From: Gammaproteobacteria bacterium
GTDB taxonomy: Bacteria > Pseudomonadota > Gammaproteobacteria > Pseudomonadales > Cellvibrionaceae
NCBI GenBank assembly: GCA_021151625.1
Contig: JAGKWY010000133.1
Location: forward strand, 1-17,096
Reading direction: 5' to 3'
Length of the DNA stretch: 17,096 bases
Shown here piece by piece: positions 1 to 7,358 of this stretch (positions are counted from its first letter, which is position 1; each line of letters starts with the position of its first letter). Position numbers and translations under genes: made by a program. The notes beneath the pieces are model-generated. The model worked only from the letters and a program-made list of their open reading frames with translations. It made no database searches and was not told the DNA's origin.

Positions 1-25
1 TTGACCCACAGCTCGGAGTAACACC

Positions 26-829
26 ATGGAAACTCCTGTTTCTCTAATGATAATTTTATTGGCTTTTCCGGTGGGGTTTTTGATTTTTTTGATGGTGTCT
101 TTGCGCCGTAAAAAACGTCAGGCGACCTTGTTATTTAGCCAGGGAATAGAATATATAAAACTGCTACGCAGTTTGTTGACCTATGTACAGCAGCATCGTG
201 GCCTCACGACGGGCTTTATTAACGGCAATCACGCGGCAAAGCCTGATATTGAAGCGCTGAATGTGCGTATCAAACGCATGATGGAAGATGTGGAAACTAC
301 CGGAGTGTGGATGGCCGAAAATGTTAAGTGGTCCAGCCTGGTGGATCACTGGACGCGTTTGGGCATGAGTTATTTGCAAGGTGATGCGGATAAGAATTTC
401 AAACAGCACAATATTCTCATTGCCAACTTATTGTATTTAATTGATGACGTTGCCGATGCCCATCATTTGTCCAAACTCACTGGTGATGCCATGGACACCG
501 ATTGGCGCTACCTGTTGTCGATTGCAGAATATATTGGCCAGGCGCGTGCATTGGGTACTGGTGTTGCAGCTAAAGGTGAGTGCTCCAGTGTACTGCGTAT
601 CCAACTAAATCATTTGCGCAATAAAATCGCCTCGAGCGTCGATTCTTCCTGGCCGGAAAAGTCGCGTATTGAAATACATTATTTGCTGCGTTGTATCGAA
701 TCGCAGTTAATAGTGGACAAACCAAGCATAGATGCAAGTGAATACTTCCGATTGGCGACTCGCTGTATCGAGCATGTATTGGAGCAGTTTGACCGTCAGA
801 TCGAGCGCTTGCAGTATTACCGGAATTAA
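26..829 (+). CDS. Membrane-anchored NIT-like sensor domain protein
   Basis: A 267-residue protein. Residues 5-26 form one hydrophobic helix followed by RRKKR (27-31), so by the positive-inside rule the rest should be cytoplasmic. The body is all-helical. Two patterns recall the nitrate/nitrite-sensing (NIT) domain: an HRG motif (57-59) followed by TTGF in the first long helix, and a later helix with E168 and GQARALGTG (171-179), similar to the E..G..RA helix repeated in NIT domains. No HAMP, kinase, methyl-accepting, GGDEF or RNA-binding output domain follows. The ATG at 26 has GGAG eight bases upstream. The gene stands alone and converges on batD with a shared terminator between them. Upstream context is cut off by the window edge, so an operon partner may be missing. 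The NIT assignment rests on motif resemblance only; the function is unknown. Confidence 0.8.
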   Translation: METPVSLMIILLAFPVGFLIFLMVSLRRKKRQATLLFSQGIEYIKLLRSLLTYVQQHRGLTTGFINGNHAAKPDIEALNVRIKRMMEDVETTGVWMAENVKWSSLVDHWTRLGMSYLQGDADKNFKQHNILIANLLYLIDDVADAHHLSKLTGDAMDTDWRYLLSIAEYIGQARALGTGVAAKGECSSVLRIQLNHLRNKIASSVDSSWPEKSRIEIHYLLRCIESQLIVDKPSIDASEYFRLATRCIEHVLEQFDRQIERLQYYRN

Positions 830-852
830 CGTGTAACTCTGGAAAGCCTGAC

Positions 853-886
853 AAAAAATACGCCGGCATTTGCCGGCGTATTTTTT
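853..886. terminator. Bidirectional rho-independent terminator
   Basis: A perfect 16-base inverted repeat (853-868 with 871-886) has a GC-rich core CGCCGGC/GCCGGCG flanked by A6 on the left and T6 on the right. Either strand therefore gives a strong hairpin followed by a U run. It lies between the convergent 26-829 gene and batD and should terminate both. Confidence 0.93.
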
Positions 887-893
887 GGATTTT

Positions 894-936
894 ATTTACA
901 TCCCATGAAAGTCTAAGGTGTGTAAATAATCATGGG
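894..936. repeat. Two interlocked inverted repeats (pseudoknot-like)
   Basis: ATTTACA (894-900) is complementary to TGTAAAT (921-927), and CCCATGA (902-908) to TCATGGG (930-936). The arms are in A-B-A'-B' order, as in an H-type pseudoknot. The last arm overlaps the batD stop codon (930-932). The element sits directly beyond the terminator. It may be chance or an RNA structure at the end of the bat transcript. Confidence 0.4.
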
Positions 937-2687
937 TAGAGCGGCTTTAAACCGGCTTGGGGATTCGCATATTTTTGTCGGTCACGACGCAGGTTGGCAA
1001 GCAGGTGCAACAGCTTGTCCAGGTCGGGTGCAATATTTTGATTACCGAAAATTGCTTCATCCAGTTTGCGCAACTCATCGCTTAACTCAATCAGTTGCGC
1101 ATGTTTGTCGATGGCTTGCAGGCTAGTGATGTCGGCAGCTTTCCAGTGGATTCTTGCCCAGTCAATCACCGCCTTGCGCAGGCCTGTTAGTGACTTTTCA
1201 GAAAGCTGCCGCTTTACCTGGTTCCAGGCGGCAGCTTCAGTTTCAACTTGTGTGTGCGCTGTTTGATGGCGATGACGCTGGCTGACTTCATGTGCGCGTT
1301 TGTACTGCCAAAACTTCATTGCAAAATACAAGGCAACGGCTAACGAAATCAGGTTGGTGACATAGAGCCACCAGGGCGTTTTGTTAACGAATTGAACCTC
1401 GGGTTGCGCACTTGTAGCATCAGTATTTATTGCAACACTGTTTGCCTCCTCGCTAACCCCTGCATCATTCGCTAGTGGATCTGCCGCTGAATTCAGGTTT
1501 TGTGGACTCATAGCGCCACTGCCCACTTTCAATGTCACTGCATTTAAATAAGCGGTTTCCATCATTTGGCTATGGTTGTTCCACCAACGTACTTCGGTTT
1601 GCGGCAGGGTGAACACACCTTCTTTGGTGGGTACTATGGCGATAGTTTCAATGCGTGAACCAATAACACCGTTTGGTGATTTTTGATCATCGTTTTGGGC
1701 CTGGTCTTTATAGAAGGTAATACCTTCAACACTATTTACTTCAAGGGGATTAATTTGTCCCGCGGTTAAGCCGTCAGCTTTGATGGTAATAGTGCGAGTG
1801 ATAGGTTCACCCACTTTGAGTGAATCAGTACTTGCGCTCCAATGCTCTTCCAATTCCACTTTATTCGCTGGCATCCAGGGCGTGCCATTGGCAGAAGCTG
1901 GAGTAGGCAGGACATTAATTTTTTGTTCTTCGGTGCGCAGACGCAAAACATTGCTCTGCCCATTACCATAAAACCTGTCCCAAATATCGCGTGAGCCGTT
2001 GTTGACGGATACTTGATAGAGCACGCCGGGAATCAGCAATTCGCCACTTTGTTGCGGGAAAATGGCATAGCGAGTTTCCACTACAGCACCCGGGCGATTG
2101 TTGATTTTGGTTTGATATTGTTTTTCATCCAGTTGCACCACCAATGCGTCTTTTACTTGCAGAGGTTGTAAGTCAACGCCGGAAAGGCCCACGGTAGTAT
2201 AAAGGCGCAGGGTGACTATTATTTGCTGCTGCACATAAACGGTATCGGCATTGGTTTCAATTTCTACGCTAACGTCGTTTTGGCCATCTTTAGGTTTGCG
2301 ACTTTTTCCTTCTACGGTAATTTCAATTGCGTCGCTTACTGCACCATCAATTTTGAACGAGGGAATTAATAATTTTCCGATACGCTTGGGAGCAAGCGCA
2401 ATTTTCCATTCAGTGGATGCTTCCATATTGCCGTTGATAATGCTCATCTGGGTGCCGCTTTGCGTATTGAGAATATCAAAATCTTTTTGCAGCAATTCGT
2501 AATCCGGTGTGGCATTGATCTGTTCGTCATAGCGCAACACCAGGGTGAAGGTTTCTTCCAGCCCCAGTGCGTCGCGGTCAACGCTGGCGGTCAGGTTGCC
2601 CGCAAACACGTTTAACCCGGTTACCATCAGCAGGAAGCCTACTGCACGGCTTAACCAGTTTTTAACTGTTGAATTTGTAGATTGCAT
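930..2687 (-). CDS. batD: BatD/BatE-type protein, aerotolerance-related
   Basis: A 585-residue BatD family protein, last gene of the Bat operon. Residues 1-29 form a Sec signal peptide (charged start, hydrophobic 15-28, VFA before G30). Residues 30-430 are a beta-rich periplasmic region with the repeated immunoglobulin-like strands usual for BatD, then a Ser/Asn/Ala-rich linker (395-430). One transmembrane helix lies at about 439-460, followed by a basic stretch and a ~120-residue helical cytoplasmic tail. The family is thought to sit in the inner membrane with BatA and BatB; its biochemical role is not settled. I chose the ATG at 2687, two bases after the batB/C stop, with GGTGG five bases upstream. 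A GTG at 2696 in the same frame is possible, but its GGAGGG would be only two bases away. The stop TGA (930-932) is close to the shared terminator. Confidence 0.9.
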   Translation of the reverse strand: MQSTNSTVKNWLSRAVGFLLMVTGLNVFAGNLTASVDRDALGLEETFTLVLRYDEQINATPDYELLQKDFDILNTQSGTQMSIINGNMEASTEWKIALAPKRIGKLLIPSFKIDGAVSDAIEITVEGKSRKPKDGQNDVSVEIETNADTVYVQQQIIVTLRLYTTVGLSGVDLQPLQVKDALVVQLDEKQYQTKINNRPGAVVETRYAIFPQQSGELLIPGVLYQVSVNNGSRDIWDRFYGNGQSNVLRLRTEEQKINVLPTPASANGTPWMPANKVELEEHWSASTDSLKVGEPITRTITIKADGLTAGQINPLEVNSVEGITFYKDQAQNDDQKSPNGVIGSRIETIAIVPTKEGVFTLPQTEVRWWNNHSQMMETAYLNAVTLKVGSGAMSPQNLNSAADPLANDAGVSEEANSVAINTDATSAQPEVQFVNKTPWWLYVTNLISLAVALYFAMKFWQYKRAHEVSQRHRHQTAHTQVETEAAAWNQVKRQLSEKSLTGLRKAVIDWARIHWKAADITSLQAIDKHAQLIELSDELRKLDEAIFGNQNIAPDLDKLLHLLANLRRDRQKYANPQAGLKPLYP

Positions 2688-2689
2688 AA

Positions 2690-4717
2690 TTACCACCGAC
2701 CCTCCGCGCCATTTTCAGGGGCGGACCATTCGCCGTTTAACATTTCCTGATTGCGTTTGTAATGTTCGTAATTGAATTTATTGCGTAACAAACCACCCGG
2801 ATCATCCGGTACGCGCCTTAACCATTGTTCCATTGCCTGACGCTCTTCATCAGTCAAGCCGTCATCTGTAGGTGTCGCAGCCTGGGCTTCCTGTTGCTCG
2901 GCTTGTTGCTGTTGGTCTTCTTCAGCGCGCTGCGCGGCCTGTTTTTTGTCATCTTCCTTTTGTTGTTCGTCTTTTTGCTGGTCTGCGTTTTGTTGCTGTT
3001 CGGCAGATTGTTGTTCGTTGTTTTGTTGTTCCTGCTGCTGATCCTTCTGTGCCTGGTTTTTCATGTCCTGCTTTTGTTGTTCTTGTTGCTGATCCTGTTG
3101 TGATTGATCCTGGTCGCTCTTTTCCTGATCGTCAGATTCCTGTTTGTTTTGGTCCTGATTGTTCTGGTTGTTTTGTTGCTGGTCGCTTTTATCTTGATTG
3201 TTTTGATCCTGCTTGCTTTGATCCTGCTTGTTTTGATCTTGATTTTGTTGCGACTGATCCTGTTTGTTTTGTTGGTCTTGCTTGTCCTGCTTATCAGAAT
3301 TTTGGTTCTGATCCTGGTTTTGTTGATCCTGCTTTTGTTGCTGCTGTTGTTTTATTGCGTCTTCAACCAGCTGGCGATTGTTTTTCGCATCGTCCATATC
3401 AGGTTGTTGTTTCAAGGCTTCGTCATAGGCTTTGAGTGCTTCGGGCAACTTGCCTGCTTTGGCGAGTGCATTGCCGCGATTGTAATGGGCATTGGCGGTA
3501 TCAAACTGGGAGAAATTTTGCGCGGCATTGGCATAGTCGCCGGCGCGATACTGGGCACTGGCTTTCCATTCCGGGTCTTCAAAGTTTTGTGCAGCCTCTG
3601 TTGCCTGTTCCTGTTGCAGTTGTTCGTAAGCCTGCTGGTTTTTGTTCTTCCATAAATCATCCCAGCCGAAGGCGTAGCTTTTGTTGGGGGTTAAGCCCGC
3701 GAGCGGAATCAGTAATAAACTCAGTAATACTCCGCGGCGGAAGCAGTAGAGCAACATTGGCAATAGCAGAATCACCAACCAGTGGCCACGGTCATACCAG
3801 CTGTCAAATTCGCGATCCACTTTTTGGGTTTCCTGTTTTTCTGGCGCAGGTAAATTCATTAAATAATCGATATCGCTGCTGTTGTTGCCAAGTGTGCGAT
3901 AGCGGCCGCGTGTTTGATTGGCGAGTGCTTGCAACTCGCCCGCATTTAATTGGGTGGTGACAATGGCGCGTTTGCCATCGCGCACAAAACCGCCTTTGCT
4001 ACTGGGAATGGGGGTAGGTTCTGTGCCACCGATACCCATAATGGATAAACGGTATTGGCTATTTTGTTTCATGGTTTCAATGATGCTGTATTGCGCATCA
4101 TCAATAACGCCATCCGTCATTAACAGCAAATCGCCTTGGGGAATACCGGCATCCTTCAACAATTTTAAACCGCGCTCTACGGCGGCTTCAGTGTTGCTTC
4201 CTTCGGCAGGCATTACGTTCGGGTGTAATGCAGGAATAATATTGACGATAGTTTCCACATCATCAGTCAGTGGTGTCACTACATGCACATCGCCGGCGTA
4301 AACCAGCAGCGCCGTTTGTCCATCTTTGCGTTCGCGCAATAAGTCGATCAGTTTTAGGCGCGCGCGCACCAGGCGCGACGGTTTTAAATCTTCGCTCATC
4401 ATTGAAGGGGATAGGTCGAGCATAATCACCAGGGCTTGCTGATTTTTTTCCACCGCCACCGGGCGCTTTTCCCAGCTGGGACCGGCCATGGCGATAGAAG
4501 CAAGTATCCAGCTTACCAGCAGCGCAATTAAATAAAACGGATTGATGCGCGTGGTTTGTCCATCGAGCAAGTATTTAAGTAATTCGGGTGAAACTATTTG
4601 CTGCCATTGGCGCGCACGGTGTTTTTGATACCAGAGCGTGAGTGCGAGCACTACAGCGGGCACTAATGCCAATAGCCACCAGGGGCGCAAGAAATGCAAT
4701 AAATCCAGTGTGTTCAT
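2690..4717 (-). CDS. batB: BatB/BatC fusion: VWA domain, TPR, Q/D/N/K-rich tail
   Basis: A 675-residue inner-membrane protein. Helices at about 13-29 and 60-79 precede a von Willebrand A domain with an intact MIDAS: DLSPS (101-105), T148/T151 in TPLTDD, and TDG (201-203). Helices at about 312-343 come next. Then a TPR-type segment (about 380-450, with HYNRGNALAKAGK and EALKAYDEAL) corresponds to BatC. Residues about 456-616 are extreme low complexity, nearly all Q, D, N, K, E and S. A short conserved-looking end (620-664, with DEERQAMEQWLRRVPDDPGG) closes the protein. VWA-TPR fusions of this type occur in pseudomonads. BatB is expected to bind partner proteins through its metal site next to BatA. 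The ATG at 4717 overlaps the batA stop by one base (TAATG) and has GGAGG seven bases upstream. The reading frame extends upstream to 4834, but that part is batA sequence. Confidence 0.93.
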   Translation of the reverse strand: MNTLDLLHFLRPWWLLALVPAVVLALTLWYQKHRARQWQQIVSPELLKYLLDGQTTRINPFYLIALLVSWILASIAMAGPSWEKRPVAVEKNQQALVIMLDLSPSMMSEDLKPSRLVRARLKLIDLLRERKDGQTALLVYAGDVHVVTPLTDDVETIVNIIPALHPNVMPAEGSNTEAAVERGLKLLKDAGIPQGDLLLMTDGVIDDAQYSIIETMKQNSQYRLSIMGIGGTEPTPIPSSKGGFVRDGKRAIVTTQLNAGELQALANQTRGRYRTLGNNSSDIDYLMNLPAPEKQETQKVDREFDSWYDRGHWLVILLLPMLLYCFRRGVLLSLLLIPLAGLTPNKSYAFGWDDLWKNKNQQAYEQLQQEQATEAAQNFEDPEWKASAQYRAGDYANAAQNFSQFDTANAHYNRGNALAKAGKLPEALKAYDEALKQQPDMDDAKNNRQLVEDAIKQQQQQKQDQQNQDQNQNSDKQDKQDQQNKQDQSQQNQDQNKQDQSKQDQNNQDKSDQQQNNQNNQDQNKQESDDQEKSDQDQSQQDQQQEQQKQDMKNQAQKDQQQEQQNNEQQSAEQQQNADQQKDEQQKEDDKKQAAQRAEEDQQQQAEQQEAQAATPTDDGLTDEERQAMEQWLRRVPDDPGGLLRNKFNYEHYKRNQEMLNGEWSAPENGAEGRW
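2870..3352 (-). repeat. Gln/Asp/Asn/Lys low-complexity repeat in batB/C
   Basis: Codes for about 160 residues of degenerate 5-residue units such as QDQNK, QDQSK and QDQNN. The clearest DNA repeat is a 15-bp unit TTTGATCCTGCTTG(C/T) at 3202-3216 and 3217-3231 with a diverged third copy at 3232-3246, as read on the + strand. The + strand here is almost free of A except in GATC-containing words. Confidence 0.9.
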
Positions 4718-5748
4718 TATTTTGCCTCCGCTCTGGTTGTAGTTGCGGTTGCTGGTGCTTGTGTGGTGCGGCCTTGCCAGATGTGCAGGCTTGCCATTGT
4801 CATGCTTAACAAAAACGCAAATGCCAGGGGCCAATAAAATAATGTTTCTACCGGGCGAAAAGTCTCCGCTTCGATTTCAATGGGTTCCAATTGATCCAGC
4901 TCGCGGTGAATATTGTCCAGCTCTTCCAGATTGCGCGCGCGAAAATATTTGCCGCCGGTTTTTTCAGCAATCGCAATCATAGTGGGTTCATCAAGATCGC
5001 GTGAGGGATTGATGGTGCGCGAACCAAACAAGCCGGGTACTTCCATGGATTCTGCACCGAAGGCGATGGTGTAGATTTTAATTTTCGCTTTTTGCGCAAG
5101 TTCGGTGGCTTTATCCGGTGCCAGCACTCCGGCCGTGTTGGCGCCATCGGTTAATACTACTAATACGCGGCTGCCATCAGGGCGATCGCGCAAACGTTTT
5201 ACGGCGAGTGCAATTGCATCGCCAATCGCCGTTTCGCGACCGGCAAAACCAATTTGTGCTTCTTGCAACAATTCATTAACGGTTTGACGATCATAAGTCA
5301 GCGGTGCCTGCAAATAGGCCTGGGCGCCAAATAAAATCAAACCCAGGCGATCAGTGTTGCGGCGCGTAACAAAATCACCGATGACTTTTTTAACCGCCAT
5401 CAAACGCGTAATGCGATGGCCATTCAGTGCCATATCGGTTTGTTCCATACTGCCGGAAATATCCACCGCCATTAATAAATCGCGTCCGCTGGATGGCATG
5501 CTCATGGGTTCGCCTACCCATTGCGGGTTGGTTGCGGCAAAAACACAGCTCAACCACATGGTCCAGAGGGCAAATAATTTTGCCGGGCGTTTGCCAATAC
5601 TCAGACGATTTAATTTTTCTAATTGACTCGCGTGTTGGTAGAAGGGCACACGCAAGGCGGCTTCAACCCGTTTTTTCGGTGCGATAAATTTCATCACCAG
5701 CGGCAGTGGTGCGAGTAGTAATAACAAAGGCCATTGCATTTCAAACAT
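4717..5748 (-). CDS. batA: BatA-type VWA domain membrane protein
   Basis: A 343-residue protein. An N-terminal hydrophobic segment (5-22) and a helix at about 56-72 precede a von Willebrand A domain (about 90-290). Its MIDAS is complete: DISGS (96-100), T173 in RETAIGDAIA, and TDG (200-202). A helix at about 303-321 and a Thr/Ala-rich tail (328-343) close the protein. This is the standard BatA layout (aerotolerance VWA protein), acting in the inner membrane with BatB. The ATG at 5748 overlaps the end of the DUF4381 gene by eight bases and has GGAGG six bases upstream, so translation is probably coupled. The same frame is open to 5859, but that part would lie wholly inside the DUF4381 gene. 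A nearby ATG three codons in is a less likely start. Confidence 0.94.
   Translation of the reverse strand: MFEMQWPLLLLLAPLPLVMKFIAPKKRVEAALRVPFYQHASQLEKLNRLSIGKRPAKLFALWTMWLSCVFAATNPQWVGEPMSMPSSGRDLLMAVDISGSMEQTDMALNGHRITRLMAVKKVIGDFVTRRNTDRLGLILFGAQAYLQAPLTYDRQTVNELLQEAQIGFAGRETAIGDAIALAVKRLRDRPDGSRVLVVLTDGANTAGVLAPDKATELAQKAKIKIYTIAFGAESMEVPGLFGSRTINPSRDLDEPTMIAIAEKTGGKYFRARNLEELDNIHRELDQLEPIEIEAETFRPVETLFYWPLAFAFLLSMTMASLHIWQGRTTQAPATATTTRAEAK
4725..4729 (-). promoter_or_regulatory. Shine-Dalgarno of batB/C inside batA
   Basis: GGAGG lies seven bases before the batB/C ATG. It is embedded in the GAG-GC codons of the last residues of batA (AEAK), and it fixes the batB/C start at 4717. Confidence 0.85.
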
Positions 5749-6295
5749 GTTTGGCCTCCGCTGTATCAGTTGTTGTTTTAGTGGACGGTAATTTCTGGCG
5801 ATGGTTGCGGTGTTGTGCCAGCCAATAGCGGCAGAGGTTATACAGAGCCGCCGCATCAACGCTGGGATTTTTTTGATAGCTGGCCGTTAACAACTGTTCG
5901 CCACAGGGTGAATTAAATAATGGCTGGGTATTTTTTTTATTGGCGAGGCAAACACTGTCCAACCAATCCAGCCAGGCTTGACCTTTCATGCTGGCCTTAA
6001 AGGTTTTAGGGTAGGCGGTGAGCGCAGTGCGACGTAAAAGCACGCTGACCTCATGTAAAAAAGTTGCGGCGTCTTCACTCTGTTGGAAGTTCGCGTAAAT
6101 GCTATCTAATTGCTGTAACGCCAGTGTGCGGTAGTTATTTTGTTTGGTCTTGTGGCGCCAAACAAAAAAAACGATTACAGCAATAACCAACAGTGCCAGC
6201 AATGCCCACCAGCCGGGCGCGAGTGGCCACCAGCTTACGGCGCCGGGTAGATGAATGTCTGAAAGTTGATCGAGTGGTGATTGAGTAGGTTGCAT
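5741..6295 (-). CDS. DUF4381 family membrane protein
   Basis: A 184-residue DUF4381 protein of the Bat/MoxR gene cluster. The family signature near the start is clear: PLDQLSDIHLPGAVSWWPLAPGWW (7-30), then one transmembrane helix (about 29-46) and a basic HKTKQ stop-transfer stretch. A helical cytoplasmic region of about 120 residues follows, with LLRRTALTAYP (86-96), and a Thr/Lys tail. The exact function is unknown; conserved position between DUF58 and batA implies a part in the same complex. I chose the ATG at 6295, 25 bases after the DUF58 stop, because the family begins close to the PLDQL motif. No strong Shine-Dalgarno is visible there, so coupling to DUF58 is likely. An ATG at 6367 would add 24 residues overlapping the DUF58 gene, also without a ribosome site. 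Confidence 0.9.
   Translation of the reverse strand: MQPTQSPLDQLSDIHLPGAVSWWPLAPGWWALLALLVIAVIVFFVWRHKTKQNNYRTLALQQLDSIYANFQQSEDAATFLHEVSVLLRRTALTAYPKTFKASMKGQAWLDWLDSVCLANKKNTQPLFNSPCGEQLLTASYQKNPSVDAAALYNLCRYWLAQHRNHRQKLPSTKTTTDTAEAKHV
5755..5759 (-). promoter_or_regulatory. Shine-Dalgarno of batA inside DUF4381 gene
   Basis: GGAGG lies six bases before the batA ATG, in the codons for the C-terminal AEAKHV of the DUF4381 protein. It decides the batA start at 5748. Confidence 0.85.
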
Positions 6296-6320
6296 AGATT
6301 TAAGTGCATCCGGATTCGAT

Positions 6321-7274
6321 TTATTTTTTGCGTCCAAAGGCCTTGCGTAATCCTTCCTGAATGTCATCGCCAGTGGCGTAGCTCAGCAGCGGAATGCGCA
6401 GGCGTTTACAAAGTTGGACGAGGCTATTGAGTTGTTGATCGAATTGATTTTTAAATGCCTGCTGGAATATTTTTTCATTGGCGGCTAACTGCATGCGCTC
6501 GCGACCATTACTAATAGTCAGTGGGCTATTGCTGATTAATTGCCGTTCCAGCGGGTCATAGAGGTGAATGAGGGTGACATCGGTATGGCGTGCCAGCTCA
6601 AACAATTGCTGCTCGCACGCTGGGTTCATATCCTGAAAGTCGCTGATAATAAACAGTGCGCAACCGGGTTTGGCGATGCGGCGTGCATCGGCCAGCATTC
6701 TATGCAGTTCGTTGGCTTGCTGGTTGCCAGTTGCTTGCGGTGCTATCGGTGAATTCAAACGGTGATTGTAATCCTGCAATTGATGCAACAATTCCAACAC
6801 CGCATGTTTACTGCGGCGCGGACGCACATCGCGCTGATCGTAATCGCCAAATACCAATGCACCCAAACGATCGCCATTGGCCAATGCGGCCCAACTCAAC
6901 AGTGCAGCAATGTGTGCTGCCAGCACTGATTTAAAACAGCGCTGACTGCCAAAAAATAATGATGAGCGCTGGTCAACCAGCATAAACACCGGGCGTTCGC
7001 GCTCTTCGCGAAAAATTTTAGTGTGCGCGACTTGCGTGCGTGCAGTGACTCGCCAATCGATTGAGCGAATATCATCGCCCGGTTGATACAAGCGCACTTC
7101 TTCAAAATCCATTCCGCGCCCGCGAAAGCGCGTGCGCTCACCACCTGATAACAAACTGCGCGCAGGTTGATGCGCAAAGAGTTTTAAATCCTGCGCCGCA
7201 AAACGGCAGCGCAAGAGGGCACTTAATTCGGTATAGGCACCGCGCGGATTCAAATCTTGTTGCAATTCACTCAT
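6321..7274 (-). CDS. DUF58 family protein (MoxR-associated)
   Basis: A 317-residue cytoplasmic DUF58 protein with no membrane segment. The family core is easy to see: GRGMDFEEVRLYQPGDDIRS (52-71) running into IDWRVTART (72-80), then FREERERPVFMLVDQRSS (88-105), where a VWA-like fold begins. FIISDFQDM (208-216) is the later strand with an acidic pair. The VWA metal site is degenerate: DQRSS (101-105) fits DxxSS rather than DxSxS. DUF58 proteins are encoded beside MoxR ATPases almost everywhere and are presumed to work with them on a membrane VWA complex; no reaction is known. The ATG at 7274 has only a weak purine stretch (GAGAAAAAG) upstream. The gene follows moxR after a 77-base gap that carries a tandem repeat. 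Confidence 0.93.
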   Translation of the reverse strand: MSELQQDLNPRGAYTELSALLRCRFAAQDLKLFAHQPARSLLSGGERTRFRGRGMDFEEVRLYQPGDDIRSIDWRVTARTQVAHTKIFREERERPVFMLVDQRSSLFFGSQRCFKSVLAAHIAALLSWAALANGDRLGALVFGDYDQRDVRPRRSKHAVLELLHQLQDYNHRLNSPIAPQATGNQQANELHRMLADARRIAKPGCALFIISDFQDMNPACEQQLFELARHTDVTLIHLYDPLERQLISNSPLTISNGRERMQLAANEKIFQQAFKNQFDQQLNSLVQLCKRLRIPLLSYATGDDIQEGLRKAFGRKK

Positions 7275-7304
7275 CGCTTTTTCTCGTGACTTTAGCGTCC
7301 GGCA

Positions 7305-7358
7305 AATTAGCTACCAACCAATTAGCTACCAACCAATTAGCTACCAACCAATTAGCTA
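7305..7358. repeat. 15-bp tandem repeat, 3.6 copies, over the moxR stop
   Basis: The unit AATTAGCTACCAACC is repeated exactly at 7305-7319, 7320-7334 and 7335-7349, with a partial copy at 7350-7358. The last copy contains the moxR stop codon (7352-7354, minus strand). Because 15 is a multiple of three, each further copy places another TAA in the moxR frame. Each unit also contains the palindrome TAGCTA. Confidence 0.95.

Noticed and set aside
2870..3352. A CRISPR-like or minisatellite array
   Set aside because: The units are irregular, without spacers, and stay in frame within an intact coding region; it is a protein repeat.
2825..3655. Long Leu/Val-rich frames on the + strand opposite batB/C
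   Set aside because: They are the antisense of CAA/CAG/GAT-rich codons in the low-complexity tail, with no start signals; not genes.
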